The notes under the pieces were generated by a model. It was given only the letters and a program-made list of their open reading frames with translations, was not told where the DNA came from and did no database searches. DNA of 64,000 bases, from the NCBI RefSeq assembly GCF_014651595.1, contig NZ_BMXE01000001.1:992001-1056000 (forward strand), in the 5' to 3' direction. This DNA is from Pseudovibrio japonicus (lineage in GTDB: Bacteria; Pseudomonadota; Alphaproteobacteria; Rhizobiales; Stappiaceae). Within the stretch, counting starts at the first letter, position 1. The number at the start of each line of letters is the position of its first letter. Position numbers and translations under genes: made by a program. Of this stretch, positions 1 through 8,501 are shown piece by piece.

Positions 1-1
1 A

Positions 2-724
2 GTGGAGCAGCTGCTGGTGAAGCTCTCTCAGATTGCGGTTGATTTTCCCGAGGTGCGCGAGCTGGACCTCAATCCGGTTGTGGTGGATGAAGATGGTATT
101 GTGGTGCTTGATGCGCGCGTTGCAATCAGCGCTCCGGACAAACGTCCGGGACGGCAGGGAGCCTCACGCCTGTCTATCGTGCCCTACCCTGTTGAGTGGG
201 AGCACACCCATCAACTGAAGGATGGCAAGACGATTTTGATCCGGCCAATCCGGCCTGAAGATCAAGGCATCCTGAAGAAGTTCTTCGAGAAGGTCTCCAT
301 TGAAGACCTGCGGCTGCGCTTCTTTGCACCGGTCAAAGAGTTTTCGCATACGTTCCTTGCCCGCCTTGTGCAACTTGACTACGCGCGAGCCATGGCGTTT
401 GCGGCTATTGATCCGGAGACCGGCGATATACTGGGTGTTGTGCGACTTCACTCAAACCCGGATCACACCGAGGGTGAGTATGCGGTGATGGTGCAGTCTG
501 GTCTGAAGGGGATGGGACTTGGCTGGGTGCTGATGAAGCTGATTATTCGCTACGCCAAGGTGGATGGCATTCGGACTGTCAAAGGCGAGGTTTTGCGTGA
601 GAACACCACCATGCTGGACATGTGCCGCAATCTGGGCTTCCGCGTGAAACGCTCACCGGATGATGATGCGCTTGCGGATGTGTCTTTGGATGTGACGACC
701 CTTGATCGGGAGACGATGAGTTAG
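2..724 (+). CDS. C-terminal part of acyl-CoA synthetase (NDP-forming)/GNAT acetyltransferase, partial at window start
   Basis: This is the 3' end of a gene that enters from the left edge. The first ~50 residues, with ELDLNPVVV and VVLDARVAI, look like the end of an ATP-grasp domain of the ADP-forming acetyl-CoA synthetase family. From about residue 68 (HQLKDGKTILIRPIRPEDQ) to the end there is a GNAT acetyltransferase domain, with the acetyl-CoA binding stretch near GLKGMGLGWVLMKLII. This order matches the fused protein-lysine acetyltransferases of the Pat/YfiQ type, which acetylate and silence acetyl-CoA synthetase. The usual family length is near 900 residues, so only about a quarter is visible. 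The GTG at position 2 is internal, not a start. The domain assignment is firm; the substrate is inferred from the family. Confidence 0.85.
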   Translation: MEQLLVKLSQIAVDFPEVRELDLNPVVVDEDGIVVLDARVAISAPDKRPGRQGASRLSIVPYPVEWEHTHQLKDGKTILIRPIRPEDQGILKKFFEKVSIEDLRLRFFAPVKEFSHTFLARLVQLDYARAMAFAAIDPETGDILGVVRLHSNPDHTEGEYAVMVQSGLKGMGLGWVLMKLIIRYAKVDGIRTVKGEVLRENTTMLDMCRNLGFRVKRSPDDDALADVSLDVTTLDRETMS

Positions 725-747
725 CTCATCGCCTCCAACATATTCGT

Positions 748-2421
748 TTAACTTGCAGCCATTGACGCTTCACGGATCTCCGTCAGCGAGCGGACTGGTG
801 TGATCGCTTCAGGGTCCAGATGCAGATGCAGCAGGGCTGGTTTGCCGCTGGCTTTTGCAGCTTCAAAGGCCGGACCGAACTGATCAGCTGTTTTCACCGT
901 GCTTGAATGGAAGCCATAGGCCTTGGCCACATCGGCAAAATTTGGGTTTTGCAGGGTGGTTGCGCTGATACGGCCCGGATATTCACGCTCCTGATGCATA
1001 CGGATGGTGCCGTAAATGCCGTTGTCGACGACCACCACAATGATGTTGGCGCCACTCTGCACAGCGGTTCCCAGTTCCTGAATAGTCATCTGCAAGCAGC
1101 CGTCGCCAGCAAAACAAACCACATCACGCTCCGGGAACTTCAGTTTTGCCGCAACAGCTGCTGGCAGGCCGTAGCCCATGGAGCCGCAGGTTGGGGCCAG
1201 CTGTGTGTTGTATTTGCGGAAGCGGTGGAAGCGGTGCACCCATGTTGCGTAGTTACCTGCACCGTTGGCGAAGATGGTGGTGTCATCGAGATTGTTCTCG
1301 ATCCACTCCATGACCTCTGACATTTGCAGATCACCCGCCACTGTTGGGCGGGCACCAGACCATGCCAGATAGTCAGCATGAGCTTCGTCAACCTGTGCCT
1401 TCCAGCCAGCTTGCTGCTTTACCTCAAGTGCGGCCAATGCTTCACAGAAGCCTGCGGGGCTTGCGTTGATGCCCAGCGTTGGCACGTACATGCGGCCAAG
1501 TTCTTCGCTGCCGGGATGAATGTGCACGACCTTTTGGGACGGGACCGGGATGTTCAGCATGGAATAGGACTGGCTTGGCATCTCGGAGAGGATGTCACCG
1601 AGGAGAACGATAAGATCCGAGTTCTCGATGCGGGCCTTGAGCTTTGGGTTGATGCCGATGCCGACATCACCTGCGTAGCAGGCGTGGCCATTGTCAAAGA
1701 GCATCTGGCGACGGAAGGAAGCACCGACCGGTAGATTGTTCTTTTCTGCAATGGCTTTGAAGGTGTCGCAGGTTTCTTCTGACCAGCGGGAGCCGCCAAG
1801 AATGAAGAACGGGCGTTCTGCGGCTTCCAGAAGCTCGCCGAACTCTTCCATCTGACGGGGGGACGGATAGGTTTCAACCGGACGCATGGCCGGAACCCGC
1901 TGTGCGTCTGCCAGCTCGATCAGCATGTCTTCCGGTAGGGCCAGAACGACGGGACCTGGACGACCAGATGTGGCGACGTGGTAGGCACGGGAGACCATTT
2001 CCGGAATGCGGTCCGGCTGGTCAATCTCGGCAACCCATTTGGCGATGCTGCCAAACATCTGGCGGTAGTTGACTTCCTGAAACGCGTCGCGCTCACGCAT
2101 GTCGCGGGCGATCTGGCCGACAAACAAGATCATGGGCGTGGAATCCTGCTGCGCAATATGCACGCCTGCTGATGCGTTGGTTGCACCGGGGCCACGAGTG
2201 ACCATGCAGATGCCCGGTTTACCGGTCATCTTGCCCCATGCTTCTGCCATCATGGCCGCGCCGCCTTCCTGACGGCACAAGGTTACTGGAACAGAGGCAT
2301 CGTACAGCGCGTCCAGAACTGCAAGATAACTCTCACCCGGCACACAGAAGACACGTTCTGCGCCCTGATCTTCCAGCGCATCTACGATTAACTGACCACC
2401 GGTCCGTTTTGTCTGGCTCAT
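748..2421 (-). CDS. Thiamine-pyrophosphate enzyme, acetolactate synthase large-subunit-like
   Basis: A 557-residue TPP-dependent enzyme with the three-domain layout of the acetolactate synthase/benzoylformate decarboxylase family. The N-terminal domain carries the cofactor-activating glutamate E52 in CRQEGGAAMMAEAWGK. The C-terminal domain has the TPP/Mg motif starting GDGCLQMTIQELG and closing with VVVDNG, about 28 residues later. The length is near that of IlvB. No ilvH/ilvN regulatory subunit or other branched-chain gene is next to it, so a catabolic or orphan ALS-like role is as likely as valine/isoleucine synthesis. It is transcribed away from the kinase-like gene on its right, across a 303-base gap. 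The family is certain and the substrate unknown. Confidence 0.88.
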   Translation of the reverse strand: MSQTKRTGGQLIVDALEDQGAERVFCVPGESYLAVLDALYDASVPVTLCRQEGGAAMMAEAWGKMTGKPGICMVTRGPGATNASAGVHIAQQDSTPMILFVGQIARDMRERDAFQEVNYRQMFGSIAKWVAEIDQPDRIPEMVSRAYHVATSGRPGPVVLALPEDMLIELADAQRVPAMRPVETYPSPRQMEEFGELLEAAERPFFILGGSRWSEETCDTFKAIAEKNNLPVGASFRRQMLFDNGHACYAGDVGIGINPKLKARIENSDLIVLLGDILSEMPSQSYSMLNIPVPSQKVVHIHPGSEELGRMYVPTLGINASPAGFCEALAALEVKQQAGWKAQVDEAHADYLAWSGARPTVAGDLQMSEVMEWIENNLDDTTIFANGAGNYATWVHRFHRFRKYNTQLAPTCGSMGYGLPAAVAAKLKFPERDVVCFAGDGCLQMTIQELGTAVQSGANIIVVVVDNGIYGTIRMHQEREYPGRISATTLQNPNFADVAKAYGFHSSTVKTADQFGPAFEAAKASGKPALLHLHLDPEAITPVRSLTEIREASMAAS

Positions 2422-2502
2422 CCCTCACTCCAGTCCTAATTCAATTGGGGCGAAGATACGCGGATTATGCGCCCGTGCAAATCTGCAGTATTTCCCTTTA
2501 TT

Positions 2503-2517
2503 ATTCCCAATGGGAAT
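2503..2517. promoter_or_regulatory. Inverted repeat ATTCCCA-A-TGGGAAT, possible operator
   Basis: Perfect 7-base arms around one base, lying in the 303-base divergent gap between the ALS-like gene (start 2421, leftward) and the APH/ATPase gene (start 2725, rightward). The position suits a regulator site for the leftward gene. Nothing else in this gap is recognisable except the ribosome binding site of the rightward gene. The role as an operator is inference. Confidence 0.3.
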
Positions 2518-2724
2518 GAACCGGGCAAATCGCAGTGTGATTATTGAGGTCTGCATGACAGATCAGGCGGTTTCGCGCTTCGCGTTCTTTTCCATTTTTC
2601 CTAAGGGAGCTTCATACTAAATTCACGGCCCCAGAATATGTCCTAAGCCCGATTGATAGATTGGCATTTACGACAAGAGCGTGCACAACACATTCAGGTT
2701 TGCGCAGTTTCGAGGAGTGTACCC

Positions 2725-4293
2725 ATGACCACCGACAGTTTTGACGTGGATACCCTGACCCAAAGCGATATCATCCGCTTCTTCTCCTCACCCGCTGCGC
2801 ACCGGGGGCAAGAGGTCAAACGCATTGATACCCATGCGAACATCGCGTTTCTGGTGGGGAACGATGCCTACAAGATGAAACGGGATGTGAAATTCCCCTT
2901 CCTCGACTATTCCAGCCTTGAGAAACGCAAGAGCGCCTGTGAAGCAGAAATGCGCCTTAATAGTCAGTATGCGCCCCAGATCTATCGCAGCGCATTGCCG
3001 ATTACACTTGAGCGTGATGGAACTCTGGAGCTGGCCGGTCAGGGAGAAGTGGTTGAGTGGGTTGTCCATATGAACCGCTTCAACGAGCATCTGGGGCTGG
3101 ACCGGATCGCTGAGGAAAAAGGGATCAGCAGGGAACTCGCGCTTGATCTTGCCAAGCTCATGGTGGACGCGCACAGCCGGACGACGCAACGCGAAGCGCA
3201 GCCGTGGATAGATGATCTGCTTGCCTATACCAACCAGAACCTAGACGCGTTTCAGGAGTTCCCGCAGTTCTTTCCGGCTGAGGAAGTACTGGCACTGGAT
3301 AAGGCCGCCCGCAAGGAACATCAGTTTATCGAAGGCATTATCCAGAACCGCGGTGAACTGGGTCTTGTTCGCCTCACCCATGGAGACGCACACCTTGCCA
3401 ACATTGTGATGTTTGATGGCAAGCCCATGTTGTTTGATGCTGTCGAGTTCGACGATGCAATCGCAACTGGCGACGTTCTTTATGATTTGGCGTTCTTGTT
3501 ATTGGACCTGTGTGAGCGGAAGGAGCCGGAGGCGGCGAACGTGGTGCTCAATGCTTATCTGCAACTGACGCAGGAGCCACAACATCTGAAAGATATTCGT
3601 GTTCTCAGGTTCTACCTGATGATGCGCGCTGCCATCAGGGCCAAGATTGCTGCGGCTGCTTCTTTGCATCAGGAGGGGGCTACTCGCAGCAAGACGGAGC
3701 ATCAGGCTGAGGAGTACTTCAAGATCTGCCAGCGCGCGCTTGAGCCGACACCGCCTGTGCTCTGCGTGATTGGTGGGCTTTCCGGAACCGGCAAAACGAC
3801 TGTAGCACAAGGCCTGGCGCCGCAGCTTGGGCGGATGCCGGGGGCTGTTCATCTGCGCACGGATGTTTTGCGCAAAGAGTTGCTGGGTATTCCGGAAAGG
3901 GTGAAGGCAGGTCACGACAGCTACACACCCGAGTTTTCGGCAAAGGTTTATGCTGAGCTGATGCATCGCGCGGAACTGGTCCTGGCTGCCGGGCACTCTG
4001 TCATTGTTGATGGGGTGTTCAGCAAGAAAGAAGAGAGAGACTCAGTTGAGCAGATTGCTGCAAAGACCGGGGCGGAGTTCATTGGCCTTTGGCTGGAAGC
4101 AGACGTGGAGACGCTTATCAACCGGGTTGAGTCGCGACACGGCGACGCATCGGACGCAGATGCAAAGGTGGTTCGCCTTCAGCAAACTTACGATGCGGGC
4201 GAGATCGACTGGGTGAAACTGGATGCTGCCAAATCCAAAGAAACTGTTTTAGAACAAGCCTGTAGCGCAACGGGGCTACAGCCGCCTAACTGA
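2725..4293 (+). CDS. Two-domain protein: aminoglycoside-phosphotransferase-like kinase plus AAA-type ATP-binding domain
   Basis: A 522-residue fusion. The N-terminal ~330 residues form an APH-like kinase fold with the catalytic loop H219-G-D221-A-H-L-A-N226 and a metal-binding aspartate in LFDAVEFDDAI. The C-terminal ~170 residues form a P-loop kinase domain with Walker A GGLSGTGKTT starting at G350, and VDGVFSKKEERD further on. This arrangement is a conserved hypothetical family (COG2187 plus COG0645); the substrate is not known, and it is unlikely to be a real aminoglycoside resistance gene. ATG 2725 was chosen because CGAGGAG lies 7 bases upstream; a reading frame extending back to 2653 lacks such a site. 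No clear functional link to feoA, which follows after 142 bases. Confidence 0.82.
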   Translation: MTTDSFDVDTLTQSDIIRFFSSPAAHRGQEVKRIDTHANIAFLVGNDAYKMKRDVKFPFLDYSSLEKRKSACEAEMRLNSQYAPQIYRSALPITLERDGTLELAGQGEVVEWVVHMNRFNEHLGLDRIAEEKGISRELALDLAKLMVDAHSRTTQREAQPWIDDLLAYTNQNLDAFQEFPQFFPAEEVLALDKAARKEHQFIEGIIQNRGELGLVRLTHGDAHLANIVMFDGKPMLFDAVEFDDAIATGDVLYDLAFLLLDLCERKEPEAANVVLNAYLQLTQEPQHLKDIRVLRFYLMMRAAIRAKIAAAASLHQEGATRSKTEHQAEEYFKICQRALEPTPPVLCVIGGLSGTGKTTVAQGLAPQLGRMPGAVHLRTDVLRKELLGIPERVKAGHDSYTPEFSAKVYAELMHRAELVLAAGHSVIVDGVFSKKEERDSVEQIAAKTGAEFIGLWLEADVETLINRVESRHGDASDADAKVVRLQQTYDAGEIDWVKLDAAKSKETVLEQACSATGLQPPN

Positions 4294-4327
4294 TATCCTA
4301 TTTTTTACAATCATTACAATGTGATAG

Positions 4328-4349
4328 CTGCGGCTGAGATTTGCCGCAG
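4328..4349 (+). terminator. Possible terminator hairpin after the APH/ATPase gene
   Basis: CTGCGGC (4328-4334) pairs with GCCGCAG (4343-4349) over an 8-base loop, 35 bases after the stop of the upstream gene. The downstream bases are only moderately T-rich, so this is a weak intrinsic terminator candidate. Confidence 0.35.
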
Positions 4350-4375
4350 GCTGCCTTCTATTTGATTGTTGTCAA

Positions 4376-4396
4376 TGCAAGTCATTCGCAATTGCA
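4376..4396. promoter_or_regulatory. Candidate Fur-type iron box upstream of feoA
   Basis: The arms TGCAA (4376-4380) and TTGCA (4392-4396) form an inverted repeat across an 11-base A/T-rich centre, 40 bases before the feoA start. TGC-type inverted repeats of this spacing resemble alphaproteobacterial Fur/Mur boxes, and Feo operons are classic Fur targets. The match is by eye to a remembered consensus, so the regulator identity is inference. Confidence 0.45.
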
Positions 4397-4435
4397 GTTC
4401 TTTTGTCTTCAAGAAACAAAGTTTTGGAGACATGG

Positions 4436-4756
4436 ATGTCTTTGCTAGCCAAAGAGACGTTTGCGCAATCACCTCATAAAGAAGCATTCGCCCCTTACCG
4501 CGAAACGTTCATACCACCTGTGCAGGCCACACGCCTGACGGAGGCACGCTCGGGCGTTGAGCTGAAGATTGTTCGCCTTGGACAAGACCGGGCGGATGCT
4601 TTGAAGCTGAGATCTCTTGGTTTGACCAGTGAACGCCCGGTTTCAATTTTTGAAGGCTGCGGAACGCGGGCGCGGATCCTATCCATCGGGTCTCAGCGGG
4701 TTGCAGTAGGCGTTGATCTGGCGGACACCATTTTGGTGGAAGAGGTCAGCCAATGA
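4436..4756 (+). CDS. feoA: Ferrous iron transport protein A
   Basis: A 106-residue protein with a FeoA SH3-like core: LTEARSGVELKIVRL, then LRSLGLTSERPVSIFEGCG, then the closing VAVGVDLADTILVEE. FeoA is a small cytoplasmic partner of the FeoB permease. ATG 4436 was chosen because GGAG lies 6 bases upstream; this gives about 30 residues before the core domain, slightly longer than typical FeoA (75-85). The stop overlaps the feoB start in an ATGA junction, so the two are translationally coupled. Likely iron-regulated through the box at 4376-4396. Confidence 0.92.
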   Translation: MSLLAKETFAQSPHKEAFAPYRETFIPPVQATRLTEARSGVELKIVRLGQDRADALKLRSLGLTSERPVSIFEGCGTRARILSIGSQRVAVGVDLADTILVEEVSQ

Positions 4757-7095
4757 GCTGCCACGGTACTTCCTCCTGCCACTGTGATGGCAAGCCACAA
4801 GTCCATTTGCTTGGCACGGCCAACTCCGGCAAATCCAGCCTGTTTAACAAGCTTACTGGCCGCAGTCAGGTGATCGGCAACTGGCCGGGTGTTACGGTTG
4901 ATCGCAAGACCGGTATTTGTGAAACACAGACTATTCAACTGGCGCTGCTGGACCTGCCCGGTGTTGCAACACTTTCCTCTCCTGAAGATGACCGTATTGA
5001 CGAGCGGATCACCCGTCAGGCGCTTTTGTCTGATCGCCCGGCCGCACTGGCTGTTGTGCTTGATCCAATTGCGCTGGAACGCTCGCTTGCCATTTTGCTG
5101 CAGGCGCTGGCGTTTGAAGTGCCTATCGTTGCAGTGATGAGCAAAGCGGACCTGTGGCCTGCGGGTGTCTTACAAGCGGCGGCTGACCGCCTTTCTGCTG
5201 CGCTTTCCATTCCTGTTATCGCGACTTCTGTTCACGACGAGCATTCTTTGGCTGGCTTGCGTGATGAGTTGGCGACTGTGGTGCGTGCGCCGGAGGCCCC
5301 TTCCCGCCTGCTGACTGATCCTTTTGAGCTGATTGAACAGGTCAAGGACTTGGCGAAAGAGATTGCCAGCCTTGCGCCCGAGCTTTCCTCCCAGTCCATG
5401 CCTTTGGCGCATCGTTTGATGGAAGGTGACAAGCTGGCCCGTGCAGTGGTGCCGGAGGCGGTTCTTGCCAAAGCGCACAATATCTCTGAGGCGTGCGCTG
5501 CTCGTCTGCAGGACCCGACCGAGCTGGTGATGGCGACGAGCTATTTCAATCGGGCCTACTCGCTCTCCCAGTTGATGGAGCTGCCTGAGCCGCAGGATGT
5601 GCGAAGCTTCTCCGATAAGATTGACCGCTTTGTACTTTCCAAGTGGGCGGGGCCGGTGGTCTTCCTTAGCGCGATGTACGTTATGTTCTTCATCGCGATT
5701 AATGTTTCCTCCTACTTCATTGACCTGTTTGATGGATTGGGAGACGCGCTGTTTATTCAGGCGCCGCTGAGCCTGCTTTATGCTGTCGGGCTTGAGCGCG
5801 GCGCGCTGGAAATGCTGATCACAGCGATTGGTGGAGGTTTGCAGACTGTTGGTACGTTCGCCCCGATCGTCGGCCTGCTGTTCCTCTGCCAGATTTTCCT
5901 TGAGCAAAGTGGCTATATGGCCCGTGCGGCGGTGGTCGCGGATGGGTTGATGCGCCGGATCGGGTTGCCGGGACGTGCATTCCTACCGCTTATTCTGGGC
6001 TTTGGCTGTACAGTGCCTGCCGTTATTGCAACGCGCACGCTGGAGACGGAACGGGAGCGCGTGGTAACATCCATGATGGCACCGTTCATGTCCTGTGGTG
6101 CGCGCCTGCCGGTGTATGCGCTGTTTGCAGCTGCGTTCTTTCCGGTCAATGGCCAGAACATTGTGTTTGCACTGTACCTGCTGGGCGTTGGTGTTGCGAT
6201 CTTTACTGGCTGGGCTCTGTCAAAGTCGTTCTACAAAGGCCAGTCCACAAGCCTTGCTATTGAGCTGCCAACCTATCAGATGCCACAGTTTGCGCAGGTC
6301 ATGAAGCTGGTGTGGACCCGTTTGAAGCTGTTCCTGTTTGGAGCAGGCAAGATCATTGTTACTGTCGTGGCGGTTCTGACCATTCTCAATTCTGTCGACT
6401 TCGACGGCAACTTTGGCAACGAGGCCAACGGTAACTCTGTGCTGGCCGTTGTTTCCAAGGAAGTGACACCGATCTTTTCGCCTATGGGACTGAGTGAGGA
6501 TGACTGGCCGGCCACAGTTGGTCTTGTCACCGGTATCTTTGCAAAAGAAGCAGTGGTTGGCACCTTGCAGACGCTTTATGTCACGCAGGATGAAGATGGA
6601 GGGGCTCCTGCTCCGTTGGAGACCGCACAGGACGCTATCGCAACCTTTACCAGCAGTATTGTGGATCTAACCTCGCAGATGCTTGACCCGCTTGGTATCA
6701 ATATTGGCGATACATCCAGCTATGAGACAGCCTCGGAAGAGCAAGAGGTTGAGGTTGGTCTGTTCACGGCGCTTGCTGCGCACTTTGACGGCAAGGTGGG
6801 TGCGTTTGCCTACATGATTGCGGTTCTGCTTTACATCCCCTGCTCTGCGGCGCTGGCCACCATCTGGCGTGAGGTCGGTCGCAACTGGGCGCTGTTTGCA
6901 GCAGGTTGGACGACCTTGCTGGCCTATTCAGGTGCGTCGCTGGCCTATCAAATTGGTACCTTTACGCGACATCCGACCTCTTCGGCGCTCTGGATCATCG
7001 GGTTGCTGGCCTCGATTGCCGGTGTGCTGATCTTCATGCGGCAGAAGGCGGAGACCACCCTTGCGCATCAGGCAGCATTGGAGGCGGCAGAGTAA
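4753..7095 (+). CDS. feoB: Ferrous iron transporter B (GTPase-gated permease)
   Basis: A 780-residue FeoB. The N-terminal G domain shows G1 at G21-TANSGKS-S29, G2 near T48, and G3 DLPG at 67-70. The G4 motif reads S130-K-A-D133, where NxxD is normal, so the guanine-contacting asparagine is replaced by serine. Two Gate repeats and multiple membrane helices follow from about residue 295; SGYMARAAVVADGLMRRIGL and GFGCTVPAVIATR are the family-typical stretches. The extreme N-terminus carries three cysteines and two histidines (MSCHGTSSCHCDG), possibly metal-binding. It starts inside the feoA stop and is followed one base after its stop by feoC. Imports Fe2+ across the inner membrane. Confidence 0.96.
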   Translation: MSCHGTSSCHCDGKPQVHLLGTANSGKSSLFNKLTGRSQVIGNWPGVTVDRKTGICETQTIQLALLDLPGVATLSSPEDDRIDERITRQALLSDRPAALAVVLDPIALERSLAILLQALAFEVPIVAVMSKADLWPAGVLQAAADRLSAALSIPVIATSVHDEHSLAGLRDELATVVRAPEAPSRLLTDPFELIEQVKDLAKEIASLAPELSSQSMPLAHRLMEGDKLARAVVPEAVLAKAHNISEACAARLQDPTELVMATSYFNRAYSLSQLMELPEPQDVRSFSDKIDRFVLSKWAGPVVFLSAMYVMFFIAINVSSYFIDLFDGLGDALFIQAPLSLLYAVGLERGALEMLITAIGGGLQTVGTFAPIVGLLFLCQIFLEQSGYMARAAVVADGLMRRIGLPGRAFLPLILGFGCTVPAVIATRTLETERERVVTSMMAPFMSCGARLPVYALFAAAFFPVNGQNIVFALYLLGVGVAIFTGWALSKSFYKGQSTSLAIELPTYQMPQFAQVMKLVWTRLKLFLFGAGKIIVTVVAVLTILNSVDFDGNFGNEANGNSVLAVVSKEVTPIFSPMGLSEDDWPATVGLVTGIFAKEAVVGTLQTLYVTQDEDGGAPAPLETAQDAIATFTSSIVDLTSQMLDPLGINIGDTSSYETASEEQEVEVGLFTALAAHFDGKVGAFAYMIAVLLYIPCSAALATIWREVGRNWALFAAGWTTLLAYSGASLAYQIGTFTRHPTSSALWIIGLLASIAGVLIFMRQKAETTLAHQAALEAAE

Positions 7096-7096
7096 C

Positions 7097-7330
7097 ATGT
7101 TGCACCAAGTCGAAGGTGTTTTGGCAGAACGTGGCGGCGCTACTGTTGGCGAGATTGCGCAGCAGATGAACATTTCGAGTGATTTTGCTCTTGCCATGAT
7201 CACGCAGCTGAAAGCGTTGGGGCGCATTGAAGAAGTGGGGTGTTCTACAAGTTCCGTCTCCAGCAGTTGTGCAAGCTCTTGTGGGGGATGCAGCTTTGCG
7301 CCGACGGTTCAGTATCGGCTCAAAAAATAA
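7097..7330 (+). CDS. feoC: FeoC-like small iron-sulfur/winged-helix protein
   Basis: A 77-residue protein. Residues 1-47 form a winged-helix-like segment (VEGVLAERGGATVGEIAQQMNIS). Four cysteines follow at 49, 58, 62 and 65, with the last three in C-x3-C-x2-C, the loop that in FeoC proteins carries an iron-sulfur cluster. FeoC modulates FeoB stability or acts as a redox/iron sensor. ATG 7097 follows the feoB stop directly; a start further upstream would lie inside feoB. The assignment rests on size, position in a feoABC operon and the cysteine loop. A hairpin follows at 7356-7390. Confidence 0.85.
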   Translation: MLHQVEGVLAERGGATVGEIAQQMNISSDFALAMITQLKALGRIEEVGCSTSSVSSSCASSCGGCSFAPTVQYRLKK

Positions 7331-7355
7331 GATCTGCTTAAGCAAATAAACACAA

Positions 7356-7390
7356 ACAGGAGAGTGAAGGCCGGTTCCTTACTCTCCTGT
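7356..7390 (+). terminator. Hairpin downstream of feoC, likely operon end
   Basis: ACAGGAGAGT (7356-7365) pairs with ACTCTCCTGT (7381-7390), extended by AAGG/CCTT inside with one bulged G. It begins 25 bases after the feoC stop. There is no long T run, so termination may be partial. Confidence 0.55.
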
Positions 7391-7466
7391 CTTGCATTGC
7401 GTCTGTTTCCTCAACTTTATGGTGAGGACCCCAGCCCTAGCCTTTTCTGCAAAAAAGGAGGGTGCT

Positions 7467-7850
7467 GTGGTTACCTTTCATGACGCAATCACAACCTGCT
7501 TCAGAAAATATGCCAAATTCTATGGCCGTGCGCCGCGCTCGGAGTACTGGTGGTGGGCGCTGTTCTCCATCCTGATGAGCGCTTTGGCGACCAGCATAGA
7601 CATCTTCCTATTCGAATTGATTTTCGGCGCCATACCTCTTTATGGCCAGCAGATTCCTTCACCTCTTGCCACCGCTGTTGCCATTGTGCTGCTGCTGCCG
7701 GGTCTCGCTGTCTCAGTGCGCCGACTGCATGACGTGAACTATTCAGGCTACTGGCTGTTCTTATGGTTGGTGCCGGTCATTGGCTGGCTGTTTCTGCTCT
7801 ACCTGCATCTGAGACCCTCCGAGGAAACAGTGCTTGCCGAGTATCAGTGA
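7467..7850 (+). CDS. DUF805 family membrane protein (first of a tandem pair)
   Basis: A 127-residue DUF805 protein with the family signature GRAPRSEYWWWALF near the N-terminus and SVRRLHDVNYSGYWLFLWLVPVIGW in the second half. Three to four hydrophobic helices indicate an inner-membrane protein of unknown function. GTG 7467 was chosen: AAGGAGG at 7455-7461 gives ideal spacing, and the resulting N-terminus (MVTFHDAITTCFRKYAKF) aligns with that of the next gene (MTFGRAIRTGFEKYVQF). A local duplication is the simplest explanation for the pair. Its placement between feo and cyd may only be neighbourhood. Confidence 0.85.
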   Translation: MVTFHDAITTCFRKYAKFYGRAPRSEYWWWALFSILMSALATSIDIFLFELIFGAIPLYGQQIPSPLATAVAIVLLLPGLAVSVRRLHDVNYSGYWLFLWLVPVIGWLFLLYLHLRPSEETVLAEYQ

Positions 7851-7878
7851 GCCGAACAAACCAACTTATGAGGATGTG

Positions 7879-8256
7879 ATGACTTTTGGACGCGCCATCA
7901 GGACCGGCTTTGAGAAGTATGTACAGTTTGAGGGGCGTGCAACGCTCCCCGAGTTCTGGTGGTGGGCGCTGTTCTTCGCGATCGTGATGGTGGGAGCTCA
8001 CCTCATTGATTACTTTGTGGTTGCACCTGCACTTGGATTGCCTGCCGGGAGTGTTCGGGATGGTACACCGCTGAGCTCGATCATGGGCATTGCGCTGATC
8101 CTGCCGAACGTTGCTGTAGCGGCGCGGCGGCTGCATGACGTTAATCGGTCAGCCTACTGGTTGCTGATTGTGTTTGTTCCGGTTCTGGGTGCTTTGCTGC
8201 TGATCTACTGGTTCTTGCAGCCGTCCTTCCCGGGCAAGACGGAATATTCGAATTAG
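7879..8256 (+). CDS. DUF805 family membrane protein (second of a tandem pair)
   Basis: A 125-residue DUF805 protein. It carries EGRATLPEFWWWALFF and AARRLHDVNRSAYWLLIVFVPVLGA, the same landmarks as the preceding gene, and is clearly its paralog. ATG 7879 has a TGAGG site 5 bases upstream and matches the paralog start; a longer frame from 7834 would overlap the previous gene. The 28-base gap suggests co-transcription. Function unknown; members are small integral membrane proteins. Confidence 0.85.
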   Translation: MTFGRAIRTGFEKYVQFEGRATLPEFWWWALFFAIVMVGAHLIDYFVVAPALGLPAGSVRDGTPLSSIMGIALILPNVAVAARRLHDVNRSAYWLLIVFVPVLGALLLIYWFLQPSFPGKTEYSN

Positions 8257-8444
8257 AATGAATACAAACCGGACAGGGCAGCAGCGGATCGGGCATAAGC
8301 AATGGTTATGCGACACTTTGCGTAGTGCATAGCTCCTAATACAACTCACTTTTTCAAGAAAACAGTTACTACATCAAAGACAAGTGCCCTATCTTTTGGG
8401 GTGCACTGGTCATGGACTGCGGAAAAAGCATAATTATTAATAGT

Positions 8445-8459
8445 ATTCCGCTACGGAAT
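8445..8459. promoter_or_regulatory. Inverted repeat ATTCCG-CTA-CGGAAT upstream of cydA
   Basis: Six-base arms with a 3-base centre, 43 bases before the cydA start, in the 245-base gap after the second DUF805 gene. This is where an operator for an oxygen- or redox-responsive regulator would be expected. No FNR-type TTGAT-N4-ATCAA box was seen in the gap. The regulator is unknown. Confidence 0.3.
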
Positions 8460-8501
8460 TCCATGATCTAAAATCGGCACATCCCATCGACAGGTGGTCA
8501 C

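Noticed and set aside
2725-4293. Aminoglycoside resistance gene
   Set aside because: Only the kinase fold is shared; the fusion to a P-loop domain marks a conserved housekeeping-type family with no link to resistance.
5170-5907. 245-codon frame antisense to feoB
   Set aside because: Basic, Gln/Arg-rich shadow translation; feoB is unambiguous here.
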